Positions 24,283-37,500 of a DNA stretch of 64,000 bases are shown in pieces. This DNA comes from Zingiber officinale (Eukaryota > Streptophyta > Magnoliopsida > Zingiberales > Zingiberaceae). Location: positions 6,591,600 through 6,655,599 of the forward strand of contig NC_056001.1 of the NCBI RefSeq assembly GCF_018446385.1, given 5' to 3'. Both the position numbers and the translations under genes were made by a program. Position 1 is the stretch's first letter. Every line of letters starts with the position of its first letter. The notes beneath the pieces are model-generated. The model did no database searches and had not been told where the DNA came from. It worked only from the letters and a program-made list of their open reading frames with translations.

Positions 24283-25770
24283 TGTTAGTATGTGCACTTA
24301 TGTGCCAAAACACTCTTATGAATTTATGAATAATCATTTCATAAAGACAAGTATTCATCGTTAATTATTTATTTTTCTGTATGTATATGATTAATAATAA
24401 AGTTCCATAGATTAACGAGTATATTAATCTAAAAACAATTTTAATTGGATAGATATCTAAAGGAGACATGGATATCTAGATCAACGTTGAGTATGACTAA
24501 GTCGAGATAGACCAAGGGATGGATATCCAAGTTATACTTAGGGGTGCCTTAAGTTTAGAGGTACACTGGACACGACCTGCTTAAGAGGAGACCACATATT
24601 AAGCATCATTGGTCATTCCTCTTATGAATGAGTGTAACTAATCTTTTGACTTAAGACCTTCATTTATTCTATACGTGGAGTTATGTGCTTTAACGCCGTT
24701 AAAAATAATCTTTAATCAGATTGTGATTAATATGATAGTTGGGTGTATGACAAAGTGTAGAGATAATAATATTGAGTCAATAAAGGATTCATCGCTTTCT
24801 TGGATTAGGAGTTAACATCCTGGTCGCTTGATAGAGATATTAGTAACTCAAAATCCATGGCCATGGGAGGAATGATTTATCATTCAAGAGGAGTCTATTA
24901 TATCTTAGAAATCAAGTAAAATAATTAATTTGGTAATGATGCATAATGTACCAAATTAATTGGGATGTGAACTTAGATGAATAGATTGAATTACACAATA
25001 TGTGGTTTATAGTTTATGACTGACATTAATTTTATCGTGTTGGGTGACTAAAAATTGTTGCTAGATATTTACCTTAGTCTGTGTATGGATTTACACTGTC
25101 TTCGTGTATAAAACCTAGAGGATCGCACGCATAGCACGTATACATGAACATTATTTATGATTGATTATTTTAGTGAATATTAAAATTAATCAATTTTACT
25201 ATTTCTGAATTAGAATTAATTGGATTATTAATTAATTTTGAAATATCAGAAGCTAGTCAAGATCAGGATCAAATATGGATTTATTTGATACAAAGAAAAG
25301 AGAATTCGAATAGGCATAATCATGATGATTAATGGAGAATTCGAAGAGTCATCATAATGATGATTAATGAAGCATATGAAGAGTCACACCTCTTTATATT
25401 CCTTGGAGGTTATAAGTAGTCATCCTTGGAAAGATCCAAGTGAGGAACTTTTCTCTCCATTTCTCCCTCGACTTCTTCTTCACTTTCTTCAATTGGAAGA
25501 GATCGGTAATGCTTTTAAGACTTTGTTAATCCAAGAGGCTAACACCTAACGAATCATGTTAAGTTCGAGATCTAGTGTACATGGATACCGCTAGAGGAGT
25601 CACACGTGGGGCTCTTATCTGTCAATAATATTATTCACGACTATCGAGGAGTCGATTCACGACTATCGAGGAGTCGAGGTATGTTTTTATGCTATTTTGT
25701 ATAAAACTATATGTACCGCGAAGAAATCCATGATTTAGTATATGTATTCTGTTGCGCTCTGATTCCAACA
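24283..25770 (+). mobile_element. solo LTR (copia-like) inserted in element D
   Basis: A 1488-bp stretch starting TGTTAGTATG and ending GATTCCAACA (TG...CA). It is flanked by CAAAT (24278-24282) and TAAAT (25771-25775). The two flanks rejoin to match the homologous stretch of element A (reverse of 7160-7180), which shows the exact insertion point. No internal coding region is present. The end GTTGCGCTCTGATTCCAACA resembles the 3' end of many plant copia LTRs, so the + orientation is likely. Confidence 0.8.
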
Positions 25771-26039
25771 TAAATCCCTTACCATTAATGTAAAACACGT
25801 CGACCATGTTTTTTTAATTATACGTTTCCATTCCTCATTAATGTCTCTTGTGGTTGAATGTCATGTGTCACGATCTTCTGCTGCCAGATGTATGATATAA
25901 CAGACGACTGCTGGAATCTGATGTGACGGCTACCTTTTCAAATTCGACGGCCCAGATTAAGCCTCGTTTTCCCAAGCCCTTGATCGGATGGATATAACCA
26001 CCGACTAGGCATTTTAAAGCTTTTACTTCTCCTTCTCCT

Positions 26040-27525
26040 TCTCCTGTATCGCCTTCTGCTCCACCTTCCTTTGCTTCTGATCTTTGCTTCCTGCTTTATG
26101 TTCTCTGTCGGTGATCCTCTTCCCGTAAGTTCTCTCTTCTTTCTCTTTTCGATCTTTGATCTTCATCCTTTCTCCTATAACGCGCTCTCTTTCTCCTCCC
26201 TCGACTATTCCCGAGTTAGTACCTAATTCCTTTAGGCTACTGTGCGAAGTCGTAGTATTGTTTTGTGTGTACGGAATTCCTCTCGTATCTCGTATTTTCC
26301 ATTATTTCTACTACCCAAAATTATCTGAGCCAGGGACTTTTCTTGTCCGAGCTGTCGACCAAGGCAACCATAGCACAACCCATCTCCTACTTGATGCCAC
26401 CATCGGCTAATCCAGCGACCCCTACTTTGATTATCTACTCCACCCCTTTATCCAAGTCCAAGGTCAAGGTTACTTCATAACCCTTCGATTTGAGCGGCTG
26501 TAGACATATCACGACCATAATCAAGTTACCAATCGACAACTGGCTCAATCTAGACGATGTTGAACCATGCTCCCCCGACCACAAGATCATAATTCAAGGG
26601 CCCTTGGCCCAGACTTGGGCGGATGCTTGGGCTAGGGTGGCGACAATTCAGTTCGGGCACCTTGCTGACAACTTCATCCAAAAATCTACTAGGGTAACTT
26701 CTTCTATTCTTTCTCATTTATGTTTCCCGATCAGACCTAATTAACATCTTTTTTATCCTGCCATTTTTGGATGGAAAGTCTTGCTATGTTCCAGAGGTTG
26801 ACTTACCTGGAGCATGAAAACAAGCAGCTGCAAGCCCCGTCAAGGAAGCGAGCGCCTTACAAGCTCGGGTTGTGGAATTAACTGTTGAAGTGACCCAACT
26901 GAAGAAAGACTTGGACACTACCTCTGAGCAGCTCTTAGGGTCCGAGCAGGCACTGATAATAGAGGAAAAAAAATCATGATCAAGCCCTTTAGCTCGACCG
27001 GTTGACCAAGCAAGCTCATAATTTTGAGGCAAAGATCAATTGCGACTGCTAGGAAGCTTTGGGACATCGAGGACTTAGATATAAAGAATAAAGAAGTCCG
27101 GGTCTTGGCCAAGAAACTTGAGGAAGCAGAAGCAACCTTGGCCATAGAACAAGTCAGCCGAATGGCAGAGTAGGCGGTCCACAAACTCCAGCTCGATGAG
27201 CAAAAATGAGAAATCATTGAAAAAGATACTAAACTTTTGGCATTGGAAGCCGCGCTGGAGGCCTCCGAAGGCCAATTCAGTAAGTTCAAGGAGAAGGAGC
27301 CCGGTCGGCTGGAGGCTTTCAGAGTCGAATACCTTCGCTCAAAGGCATTCAACCAAATGCTGACCGATCAGACCCTCCGACTGTTTGACTATGGCATCGA
27401 TGGGACCCTTCAACAGTTAAAAGAGGGCAGCTACCTTTCCATAGAGGTTTTAGAGACGTTCATTAAGAGGGAGAAGATCGTGGATTCACTCCCTGATGTC
27501 GTAGTTGTCGATCTAGCGTAGCCGA
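26040..27525 (+). pseudogene. antisense gene of element D (fossil)
   Basis: On the + strand, strings LVPNSFRLLCEVVVLFCVYG and VSRIFHYFYYPKLSEPGTFL near 26217-26345 match the same domain in elements A and B. Further downstream, to about 27520, are charged Lys/Glu/Leu-rich segments typical of the coiled-coil part of this protein family. Broken. Confidence 0.65.
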
Positions 27526-27689
27526 TCTGGCGTAGTTTTTCTCTTGACTTTATCAACAACCTTTAGTATCAACCATGCATTTCTTGTAAGAATTTTCTAA
27601 GTTCAACTCAATGCAGGCCCGTTCTATTTATAGAGTTTTCGATATGTAGATGCGCTAATTGATAACTTACTTTTAGTATTTGAGACTTA

Positions 27690-28660
27690 GCTTTTTCGGT
27701 CTACTCGCACAATACGGAGCGCAAGAGCAAAGCTTGCTCAAGACTCGACCAAATGGCGCGAGAGTCTTTGACTCTTAGACATTAGGGTTTTGCTCACTTA
27801 TAACTCGGTTAAACAGCATGAGAGTCTCGAGGAGTGAGAGCATGCTCACTTATAACTAGGTCGAACAGCACAAGAGTCTTTGACACTTAGGCGCGAGGGT
27901 TTTGCTCGCTTATAACTCGGTCAAACGGCACGAGAGTCTGGAGTCTTCGTGCGAGGGCATGCTAGCTTATAGCTCAACCAAATGGCATGAAAGTCTTTGA
28001 CACTTAAGCACAAAGGCTTTACTAGCTTATAACTCAATCAAACGGTGCGAGAGTCTTTAACACTTAGGCACGAGGGCTTTGTTTACTTATAACTCAGTCA
28101 AACAACACAAGAGTCTAGGACACTTAGTTGTGAGGCATGCTCACTTATAACTCATCCAATCAGCTCGAGAGTCTGGAAGCTTCGCGTAAGAGCAAACTTG
28201 CTTATAAATCGGTTGAACGATGCGAGAGTCTGGAACATTTATTCGTGAGGGCATGCTCACTTATAACTCGGTTGATCGACTGGAGAGTCTCGAAGTTTCG
28301 CGTGAGAGAAATCTTGCTTATAACTCGGCCAAACAGCGTAAGAGTATTTGATACTTAGGCACGAGGGTTTTGCTCGCTTATAACTCGGCCGAACGGTGTA
28401 AGAGTCTGGGACACTTAGTTGTGAGGGCATACTCACTTATAACTCAATCGATTGGCTTGAGAGTTTGGAAGCTTCGAGAAAGAGCAAGCTCGTTTATAAC
28501 CCGGCCGAATGACTCGAGAGTCTGTAACACTTAGTTGTGAGAACATACTCACTTATAACTCGGCCGATCGGTTGGAGAGTCTGGAAGCTTCGCGTGAGAG
28601 CAAGCTCGCTTATAATTCGGTCGAAAGGCGCAAGAGTCTAGAACACTTAGTAAATTTTTA
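27690..28660. repeat. minisatellite-like array, about 16 units of about 58 bp, in element D
   Basis: The core CTTATAACTCGG recurs at about 27800, 27850, 27909, 27967, 28026, 28086, 28143, 28201, 28261, 28317, 28378, 28437, 28493, 28553 and 28610. Each is followed by a variable hexamer-like block (e.g. TCAAACGGC), then GAGAGTCT and CACTTAGGC. Units are 50-61 bp and diverged. Element A keeps only two or three such units at 4340-4530. Confidence 0.9.
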
Positions 28661-29010
28661 TTCAAGTCTTCTTGCATTAATAGAACAGATATTTTTATAA
28701 TTTACATAAATTCAATTGCAAACTTACTACCTAGCCTGATAGGCTGTAGATGGTTTGTGCTCCATGGTTGGTCCAGATAATAAAATCTCGAGTTGATCTG
28801 TATCATTTTATATTGTCCACTGTCAGGGCTAGGTGAATTTTGCCCTCTTAGCCTCCGCATGTTGGACTACATGAGCTCGAGGCTCCTGATGTTGTTGTAC
28901 TGCACTTGTTTGAGGCCCTTTTGACAACTGATGGGTGTGACCCGCTCGGCGCTCTGGAACAGCCGCCTGCTCGGGAATCACTAATCAAGCCATTATAAAT
29001 CAACAAGTAG

Positions 29011-29408
29011 CTTTGCATGTGAAGCCGATTCATTTTTTTTAATTAATATTAAGTGTCGGACTTACCCCTTTTTAATTGATATTAAGTGTCGGACTTACCC
29101 CACTAAAAGATGATCAGTTCTATATAAATTTTTGATCGATCATTAGAAAAACATTCACAATAAATAGCTCAAAGATCTTAGAGTCAAATCTTAACGTTGA
29201 CGTGTCTAAATCCCTACGGTTGGTGGGACATAAATCCTTACGAAGTTAGTTGGTTTCATAAAAATTTTTTATCGACTATTAAGATAAATTAAAAAATGAT
29301 CATAATAGATGACCTACCGGTATAACATTCTTAAGTCAATTTTTCATTGAGAAAAATATATTTGTCAATGGAACTCGAATCTTAGATGCTACTCATCATT
29401 ACCCCGGG
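29011..29408. other. short unassigned stretch between element D and the CACTA element
   Basis: Contains a 35-bp direct repeat (TTGATATTAAGTGTCGGACT at about 29041 and 29076, one base different). The remainder has no recognisable feature. Confidence 0.6.
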
Positions 29409-29429
29409 CACTACAAGAAAAGTTAGGGT

Positions 29430-30060
29430 TACCGGCCAATATTTTCCATCCAAATTAATTTGGTCGGTAAACATTTAAAATTACCAGCCAAAATGAATTT
29501 AGATGTTAAATAATTATAATTAACGACTAAAATTTATTTTGGCAAGTAATTTTAAATATTACTGGCCAAAGTTAAATTTGGCCGGTAATGTATATATTTT
29601 TTTGCTGTCCAAATATGATTTGGCTGGTAATATTTAAGCTTTTAACGAAAGTTAGATTTAGTAAGTAATATTTAATTTTTTACTAAACAAATATATTTAA
29701 CTAGTAATGTGTAATTTTCTATGAGCCAAAATTAAATTTGCCTAATAATATTTAATTTTTTACAAACCATAGTTATATTTGGTCAGTAATTTACTGACCA
29801 AATCTATTTGGCCGATAATAAGAAATTTTCTACTAGCCAAAATTAGAGTTGGCCCGTATATTTAATTTATTACTGACCAAAGTTGATAATATTTAATTTT
29901 TGCACTAACCAAATTTATTTGATCTGTAAATTTTTACAGACAGATAATATTTAATTTCTATTCGTTATTTTAATTTTTTACTAAACAAAGTTATATTTGT
30001 CAAGTAAATTATAATTTTGTTATGAAAATTATATTTGACTAGTAGTTTTTAACTAAAGGT
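29430..30060. repeat. CACTA left subterminal repeats
   Basis: At least ten imperfect copies of a motif such as TTTGGCCGGTAAT or ACTGGCCAAA, spaced 30-70 bases apart, in AT-rich DNA. These are expected binding sites for the CACTA transposase. Confidence 0.7.
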
Positions 30061-31713
30061 GTAATTGAAACGAGCTGAGTTGAACAATAAAGAATTCAAG
30101 CTCGGTTTAATTGATTTTTCCCTATGCTCAAGAATTTGTTTGCATTTAAAATATCAATCTAAAAATTCATTTAAAAATATAGCCAATAATTATATTAATT
30201 TTGATTGTTAAAAACATTTAAAATATCATCCTATTTTTTTAGTGATTTCTTTTTAATATTTGAATAATATTTATATTAATATTAGCTAGTAAAAAATTTT
30301 AAAAATCTACTTTATTTTGATATATTTTTCAAAAATTTTACTATTTAAATTTTTATTTTTTACAATTTTATGATAAATTTTAATAAGATTATGGATAAAA
30401 ATTTAATAAATAATTATTATAATCAACAATAATCAATTTTTAAGTTCAACAATAATTATATTATTATAAAACTATTTTCTTTCATTTTTTATTTTTTTAT
30501 GTTAACATTTATTTTATTTTTGTTTACACGTCCCTTTGGAAAACCCTTCATCTTCCTCGTCAAAATACTAACTTTTAATTCCATATCTTTATTTACACCT
30601 CTATACTTCTCAACGAAAACCCTTCATATTTTTTTTAAAAAAAAATTGAGTTTTTATTTCCGTCGCTACTCTCCTTCCTCTTCCCTTCCCCGCGCACATC
30701 CGGACGTTGTTGTCACAGTAGTCGCCCAACCTCCGTCGTCACACCTCCATCTACGCCATCTGCTAACGGTGACGTCGCATTCCTCTCACGACACTGCACC
30801 TCATCACACTATTTTTTTTCTGGCAATGTTAGTTGGCGATCCCTGCACCTGTCTAATAATCTTACTGTATCAGTTTCATATTGCTAGTCAATTTGACTTG
30901 CAGATCTATTTAATCACCCGCTTCACCCTCTATGCTTCTACAACATCCACCTCTCCTACAAGTAGACGTCTTTCACCTTTCAGTCTTATTATTTGCCCCT
31001 TGGAAAAATATATTACAGATTTGATTCATCTCTTTTGTCATTTAAGTGACAACTTAGTCTCCATATTATTCTGAAAAAGTTAGGCGATCTTCCCTCTGGT
31101 AACACCAAGGTGACAATTTTTTTCTAAATTTTGAATATGGCTCCTGGCTCAATCCCTTTTAGCAGGACATTACAAGCTTAGATTTTAGTACGCCATACGC
31201 CATTGATTTGATCAAGATCGGCCTGTATTGATTTCTTACAAAAGGTTTGCATATCATGGCACCTAGTTCATCATCCATCTTATTGATAAACTCATTATTC
31301 AAAATAACTTTGTTTATGCATAATTTAACCATCATTTATCATGTAAAAATAACAACAACAACAATATATATGATGACGATGTTAATTTATAGGAGCATTA
31401 TTACTTATCAATACTTTTAGAACGAGATAATGATACAACATTACCATTATTTGAGAGATATGAGAGGAATAAATGCTAGTTGAGGAAATTGAAATGTAAA
31501 CTAAACCAAATTTAGTATTATAAGTAGATCTAGTGTATAATTAATAGTCACGAATTGTTGAGCATGCTTACTCTTATTCATGACTATTATTATTTGGATA
31601 TGCATCACCGATTGCTGAGCATATTTATATCTATATACTATTTTTCGATCTTTTTATTTAAATTATTAACCTACTAAGTTTTTTTTATAGAAACTTTTTT
31701 TAAAAAATAGAAG
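30061..31713. other. internal left part of the CACTA element, non-coding
   Basis: AT-rich to about 30640, then a 200-base GC-richer patch (CCTTCCTCTTCCCTTCC, GTCGTCACACCTCC), then AT-rich. One long reading frame (30499-31074, +) spans it, but its composition is low-complexity and it has no recognisable domain, so I do not call it a gene. Confidence 0.5.
31709..31713 (+). repeat. target site duplication of element B (left)
   Basis: AGAAG directly before the TGATG start of the 5' LTR. The same pentamer follows the 3' LTR at 42419-42423. Confidence 0.85.
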
Positions 31714-32679
31714 TGATGCAGTGGTGATGAGGGGTCCCACCCCGCTATTACGGTGGAGGTCAATGGAGGTCAAAGTCAAGACGGTCAATGGACGGATGGA
31801 CTTGACCGATCGGGCGGGGTATATTCCGACCGTGGGTTGAGCACCGACCCACCATCTACAACACGGAATAATCAAACCGACGCTCAAGGGACGCGTAGAA
31901 GCCGAGCGGCCATCCCACTCAGCCCAGCAACGGGTGACACAGACCGAGCGGCTCTCCCACTCGGCGCGATAGTGAGCTTCTGGTCGAGCGGGCATCCCGC
32001 TCAGCCCAGCAATGGGCGACACGGACCGAGCGGCTCTCCCACTAGACGCGACAGTGAGCTTCCGACCGAGCGACCATCTTGCTCGGCCCAGAATGAACGA
32101 CGCTCGGGCAGGGGACTTTTAGCCGAGCGGTTATCCCGCTCGGTGTGACAGCAGACACAAGGATATCAGAATCCTGGCCGAGCGACCATTCCATTCGACT
32201 AAGCAACAGACACAGTAAGGTATTATTCGATATCCTTTTGGGAGCTAATAACGCTGATAGGCGGCATGATCAGACAGAGGATCATATGATGGAAGCTTTC
32301 ACTGTCGCTTCAGAGGTATGCTTAGCCCGTTAAGGTACTGTGTCAGGGACACTTTACTGACATGTCTATTCAGGAAAATCTTGGGATAGCGTGCCCGCAT
32401 TAAGAAGCATGCACACACGCTACAGGAGCCCTATATAAAGGGGGGGTCCAGGTATCGATGGAGGTATGATTCTCTCGCAATTTCTACTGTTGAGCTATAG
32501 TTCATTTCGCTTCTTACTTTGTCGAAGACTGACTTGAGCGTCGGAGGGCCATCGCTGGGGACCCCTTCCCTGGCTCGGCACTGACGCTGCTTGTATTACA
32601 AGCAGAAGTGAAGTCCACCGGAGGTCAGCGGGAGCGCCACGTCCCCAGCATCCGTCTCTTCGACTTTCGAACAGGATCA
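31714..32679 (+). mobile_element. 5' LTR of element B
   Basis: Starts TGATGCAGTGG and ends GAACAGGATCA. It contains three to four imperfect units of about 75-85 bp, each with self-complementary strings CCGAGCGG and CCGCTCGG (31885-32140). A TATA box CTATATAAAGG sits near 32431, and ACTTGAGCGTCGGAGGGCC near 32532. Confidence 0.9.
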
Positions 32680-32700
32680 TATTTGGCACCGTCTATAGGA
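32680..32700 (+). promoter_or_regulatory. primer-binding-like site of element B
   Basis: TTTGGCACCGTCTATAGGAA follows the LTR by one or two bases. The TGGCNCCGTNTNTGGGAA form is typical of the Tat group. Confidence 0.7.
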
Positions 32701-33169
32701 ACACCACCTGAATTCAAGTCGAGGAAATGGAAGACGTTGGACGACTAACCACCGTTACGCTCACTCAGGAAGAGCTGGAGATGCTTGTGCAAGCATGGGT
32801 AGTAAAGATAATGGAGCAACAACAATAGCAAGCACTAGCCGATCGGCCAGCACCGCAACCTACAACCTCGGCGGCCGATAAGCGAGCAGGGCAAGAAGAA
32901 CAAGCGAAAAACTCTCCGTATAGGGGCAGAACTGAAGGTCGACAGACACCCAAGGGAAAGCGCCACCCGCGCGGATCCCCTTTCATCGAGCTCTATTCCA
33001 AACCCCCTCGGAGATAGCTCAAGCACATTAGGAGCGGGGATCTTCTTCTGACGAGGCGCTCGTTCGGGACGCGTGAAAAGGAAAAGCACCCCGAGGCGTT
33101 GCGTCCCTCGAACGAATCAACAGGCACATATCAGAGGAGATCTTACAAGACCCTCTGCCCCGGCATTAC

Positions 33170-34545
33170 ATCCGTTGGTGATTGGGACGTACAATGGGAC
33201 AATCGACCCAGATAATCATCTGGATCAGTTCGATAATGAGGCTACGTTGCACCAGTACACAGACGGAGTGAAATGTAGAGTCTTTCTCACGACTCTCTCC
33301 AGATCGGCGCAGCACTGGTTCAAAAGACTGTCGGACAGCTCGATACGAAGTTTCAAAGACTTCTGAACCGCCTAACAACACCACTTCACCAGCAGCCGAC
33401 GCTATCAAAAGACAAGAGTCAGCCTCTTCGCCCTGAAACAAGGGCCCAAGGAAGCGCTTCGAGCGTACATCCAACGCTTCAACCAAGTGGCCATGGATAT
33501 CCCCTCAGTCTTGTCCGAGACCATGATGAATGTCTTCACCCAGGGGCTCGCCGAAGGGGATTTCTTTCGGTCACTCATCAGAAAGTCACCCCGGGACTTC
33601 GACCACATGCTGAAAAAGTCCAACGAATACATCAACGTGGAAGAAACCCAGACGGCCAGAAGAAAGGAGGCGTTGATCGAGCATTCGGCGCCGATCGAGT
33701 GTCGACCGGCCAACAACCATCTGCTGCCCAAGGGTCCGAGGGTTGAAGGGGCACGGATGCACCAAGAGACCAGGGTGCACGCCGTACAACATGTGGCGTC
33801 TGATCGGCTTAAGGCGTCAAAGGGCAAGGTATGGACGCCTATGTTTTGTTCATTCCACCAGTCAACGACGCACAATATGTGAGACTGCCGAGGACTGACG
33901 CCGATCGTCAGCCGACCGGCCCCCAGAGGATATCATCGTCGCTCCCCATCACCCGATCGACGGGATCGTCACCTCTCAACAGAGCGTCGAGAAAAAAAGA
34001 AGGGAGCCCGAGCGCCATCACCATCAACGGAGGGAGGAAGTCAATCCCTCCAGGATCCCGACTGAGCGGAATAGGACGTTCGCCCGAGAAGAAGAAAACA
34101 GGAACAACGCTTCCCGGGGTGAGATAGGCATGATCACAGGAGGGCCGACCGACGACGACTCCAACCAGGTCAGAAAGTCATACGCTCGGCAATTGGAGAT
34201 CCATGCCGTAGGGTGCAGCAAGGAGACGGTCAAAGGGCCTCAAATCAGCTTCGACCCCAGCGATCTGGAAGGGGTCGAAATTCCTCATGATGATGCTTTA
34301 ATCATCCGAACGGTGATCACCAACTACACCATTCACCGAACTTTCGTCAACATAGGGAGTTCGGTGAACATCATTTTTAAGAAGGCGTTCGATCAACTGC
34401 AGATCGATCGCAGCGAATTGCTGCCCATGGCACCCCCACTCTATGGGTTCACGGGCAATGAAGTCTTGCCAATCGGCCAGGCAAGATTAGCTATCTCGGT
34501 GGGAGAGGAGCCGTTGAGGAGGATCCGGACCACCAACTTCATATG
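33170..34545 (+). pseudogene. gag and protease-like region of element B (fossil)
   Basis: Strings TDGVKCRVFLTTLSRSAQHW and FNQVAMDIPSV mark gag. PLYGFTGNEVLPIGQARLAI near 34436-34495 marks the protease-like part. These match element A closely but are less worn, which fits a younger copy. The + strand region ends where the copia fragment starts. Confidence 0.75.
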
Positions 34546-37500
34546 ATCTCTCAAGGGTATCCCTTCAGTCATGGTGGTCGTCATTAACTTTCTCATGGCC
34601 TCCTGCCTGGCAACCCGATTCTGATATCCAAAGAGTTCCTTGAGATTGAGCATCATGTCATAGGCAGCAGTACATTTAACATAGAAGCCAAAATATAACA
34701 TAGGTTATGATACTAATGTTGCAACACATTTACCATAGAAGCCAAAATATAACACCGCGTCATCTCATCTGTCTTGACCCATTTCCTATGTCTCTCTATC
34801 TCCTCTTCACTAAAATCCTTATCAGGCATCCTAGGACAGACCTCAAGAAGTACGAACTTGTATTCTTCAGCAGTTAATTTGGACTAGTAAGTTTGTTTTC
34901 TTTTAAAATAACAGCAAGAAGATTGAAAGTCATTTTGAAATTCTGAGAATTACAAAATAAAATATTTGGTCAAAACTTTAGAATTTAAAATAATATTGAT
35001 TCCTCAAACAATATAATTTAAATTCACCAACACCTCAAAACACCGTGAATTTCGTATGCCACGATAGTGTGGACGTATACTAATTCAAACATTTGTAAGA
35101 GAATGGTTTACCCATTAATTTTATTATCTTGTCAACCTAACTTTATGACAAATAAAATTAATAGTTAGTTTATCTTCGATCACACAAATAATAGCAATGA
35201 CTCCGATGAAGAGGATATTATTAAATGCGCCTAAGTATATACCATTACTTGATACTTAGTCCATTAATTAGGATTGTGCCCCTTCAGATGGAGAAGATCA
35301 CACAAACCTAAATAATTTCCTATAATCATCCATAGAGGAAGTTTGATCTAGTGATCCATAAACAAACTCATCCGATATGGAGGAAGACACTTAAAGCCAA
35401 CGAGCAAGTTTGAATGCATCACTTACAAACCAGTAATGAAGACCGTGGAATTTATTTAAATAATCCCTCTCCTACTTAGTTATTTAAATTGAGAAATTTT
35501 AACATGCACACACATCACAGCACATACATCACAACACACACATCACAGCACATAAAAACAACATATAAAGGCAATAAATATGAAAATAAAATTTTCAATT
35601 ATTATGATATCATCCAACGCTGTCCTCCAATATGCCGCCAATGAATCGCTGTCCTCCAATGTGCCGCCAATGGATCAAGTCGTCGCGTCTATCTCGCTTC
35701 CTTCTCCGCCGGGCCTCCGGTCCTCAAAATAACACCATGCATAGCAAGGATACAAGCCACAATATAAAGAAATAAAATTTACATTTATTGATCCTATATT
35801 CCACAAAAGAATTTACATGTAATCTAGATCGAACAAAATGTAAAAATAATACAGCAATCGGTCGTATTTAATTATTACAATTATGCACACACAAACAACC
35901 TCGACATGTCCGAGGGTTCAAATCATACACAAACACACAAAGCCATAATAGTTGGACTTAGGACGCCTGTAACCACAGAGTTAATCTTTCTTGCACATCC
36001 TACTATTATCTGGCCTAAACTTATGTACAAACAGTGCATAATTTAACCGAAAACCTATCACAGAGAACCAGAAAACTCGCTCTGATACCACTTGAAAGCG
36101 CTGAAATTCCGTTCTGTTTCAATTTCCTTGTACAAAAAATTGTACAAGAACATAACTTTTTCTAGCAACCCGCATGTTCGATCAATCATGTGTTTGATCA
36201 ATCAGGCAAGTTTTTGAATGATCAAAGCACACCTTGATCGAAGTACAAGATCACTGGCATCTTGTGTTGGTATTCCAAAAAATGATACAAAGAAAACTAA
36301 CTAATTACGCAGCGGAATTAAGAACTAGTTGTATCTTTTCTTTGTAGCTAAAGACCTCTTGATCTTCTGTCGTATTCCTCTCCTCTTCTTGGACGTCATG
36401 TGGGCGACGATCTGCCAAGACAACACCACCCTCTTTCTCTTCTCTGTTTCCAAACCGCCGACTACAAAAGGAGGCTCTAGTATGGGGCACCTTCTAATCT
36501 TCTTCCTTCTCTTCTTCCTCTTCTTCCTCTTCTTCAAGCCGCCACCCACCAAGGGAGAAGGGCGCCGACCCTTCGCAATAGGTGAAGGGGCGCCGACCCT
36601 TAGCAATAGGTGAAGGGGTGCCGACCCTAAGCAAGAAGGAAGGGGGGGAGGGGCACCGGCCATAAGGAGGAAGGAGATGAGGGGCGCCAACCACAAGGGG
36701 AAGGATGTGTGCCGTCGACCTTAGGAGGAGAGAAGAGAATTGTAGAAAATTAGGTTTTAGGGAGCATCACCTACTCCTTTTATAACCTTTGCCGTTTGTT
36801 ACAAAGAAAGAAAAATAACAGAATTCTGTTTAGAAAAAATCTCCCTTTCTATAACCATGTTAAACCAAACCAAGTTAAAGATGGGTGGATGCGAGACTTT
36901 ATATAGAGGCTACAACAAGGACCTAGAGGAGGAATTGGTTTAGGCCTCCTGATGGGCTTGGGCTTCTTGTGTTTGACCCGAACACCCAATCCAAGCCCAT
37001 CAATAATAACACATACCACTAAAGGGTTATTATTGAACTACCGCACCAATCTCATATTACAATATGGGTTCCTTCTTATCATAAGTGTGTTAATCTCCCC
37101 GTGTTTAAGATATCATATATCCGTTAATTAAATGAGTTACTGACAACTCAATTAATTAGCATCTGATTCCAAAAGTAGTACCACTCAACTTTATTATCAT
37201 GTCGGACTAAGTCCACCTGCAGGATTTACATGATAATCCTTATGAGCTCCTCAAGGGGACATCATCAACCTAAATAATTAGGATACAGATTCCTTTTATA
37301 ATCAACAACACATCGTATAAATAATACTATCTCTCAACTCATTGGGCCTATTGATTTAACGAATAAATCTCACTCATTGATAAGTTAAAGAAATAAATAC
37401 TAAGTATACGCGTTTATTATTATATAGGGATTAAGAGGGTAGACATCCATAATAATAGAGGTTCTGTTCTTTTATGTAGTCAGTACAAATCGAACAACCT

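Larger units (their letters stand above)
23320..29010 (-). mobile_element. Ty3/gypsy element D, Tat lineage, inverted, broken fossil
   Basis: Read on the minus strand, this is the same family as elements A and B. A gag remnant lies at about 29010-28848 (matching the 430-560 part of element A by eye). Next come a long tandem array (28660-27690), the antisense gene (on the + strand here, 26040-27525), the 3' non-coding region, a polypurine-like site near 24062, and an LTR remnant (24060 to about 23320). A solo LTR is inserted at 24283-25770. No recognisable pol. Broken; only part of the family's parts remain. Confidence 0.8.

Noticed and set aside
30499-31074. A 191-codon open frame on the + strand
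   Set aside because: Low-complexity composition, no recognisable domain, and it lies in the interior of a CACTA element; probably chance.
36325-36696. 123-codon Lys/Arg/Pro-rich frame on the minus strand
   Set aside because: Lies within the copia LTR in a low-complexity GA-rich stretch.
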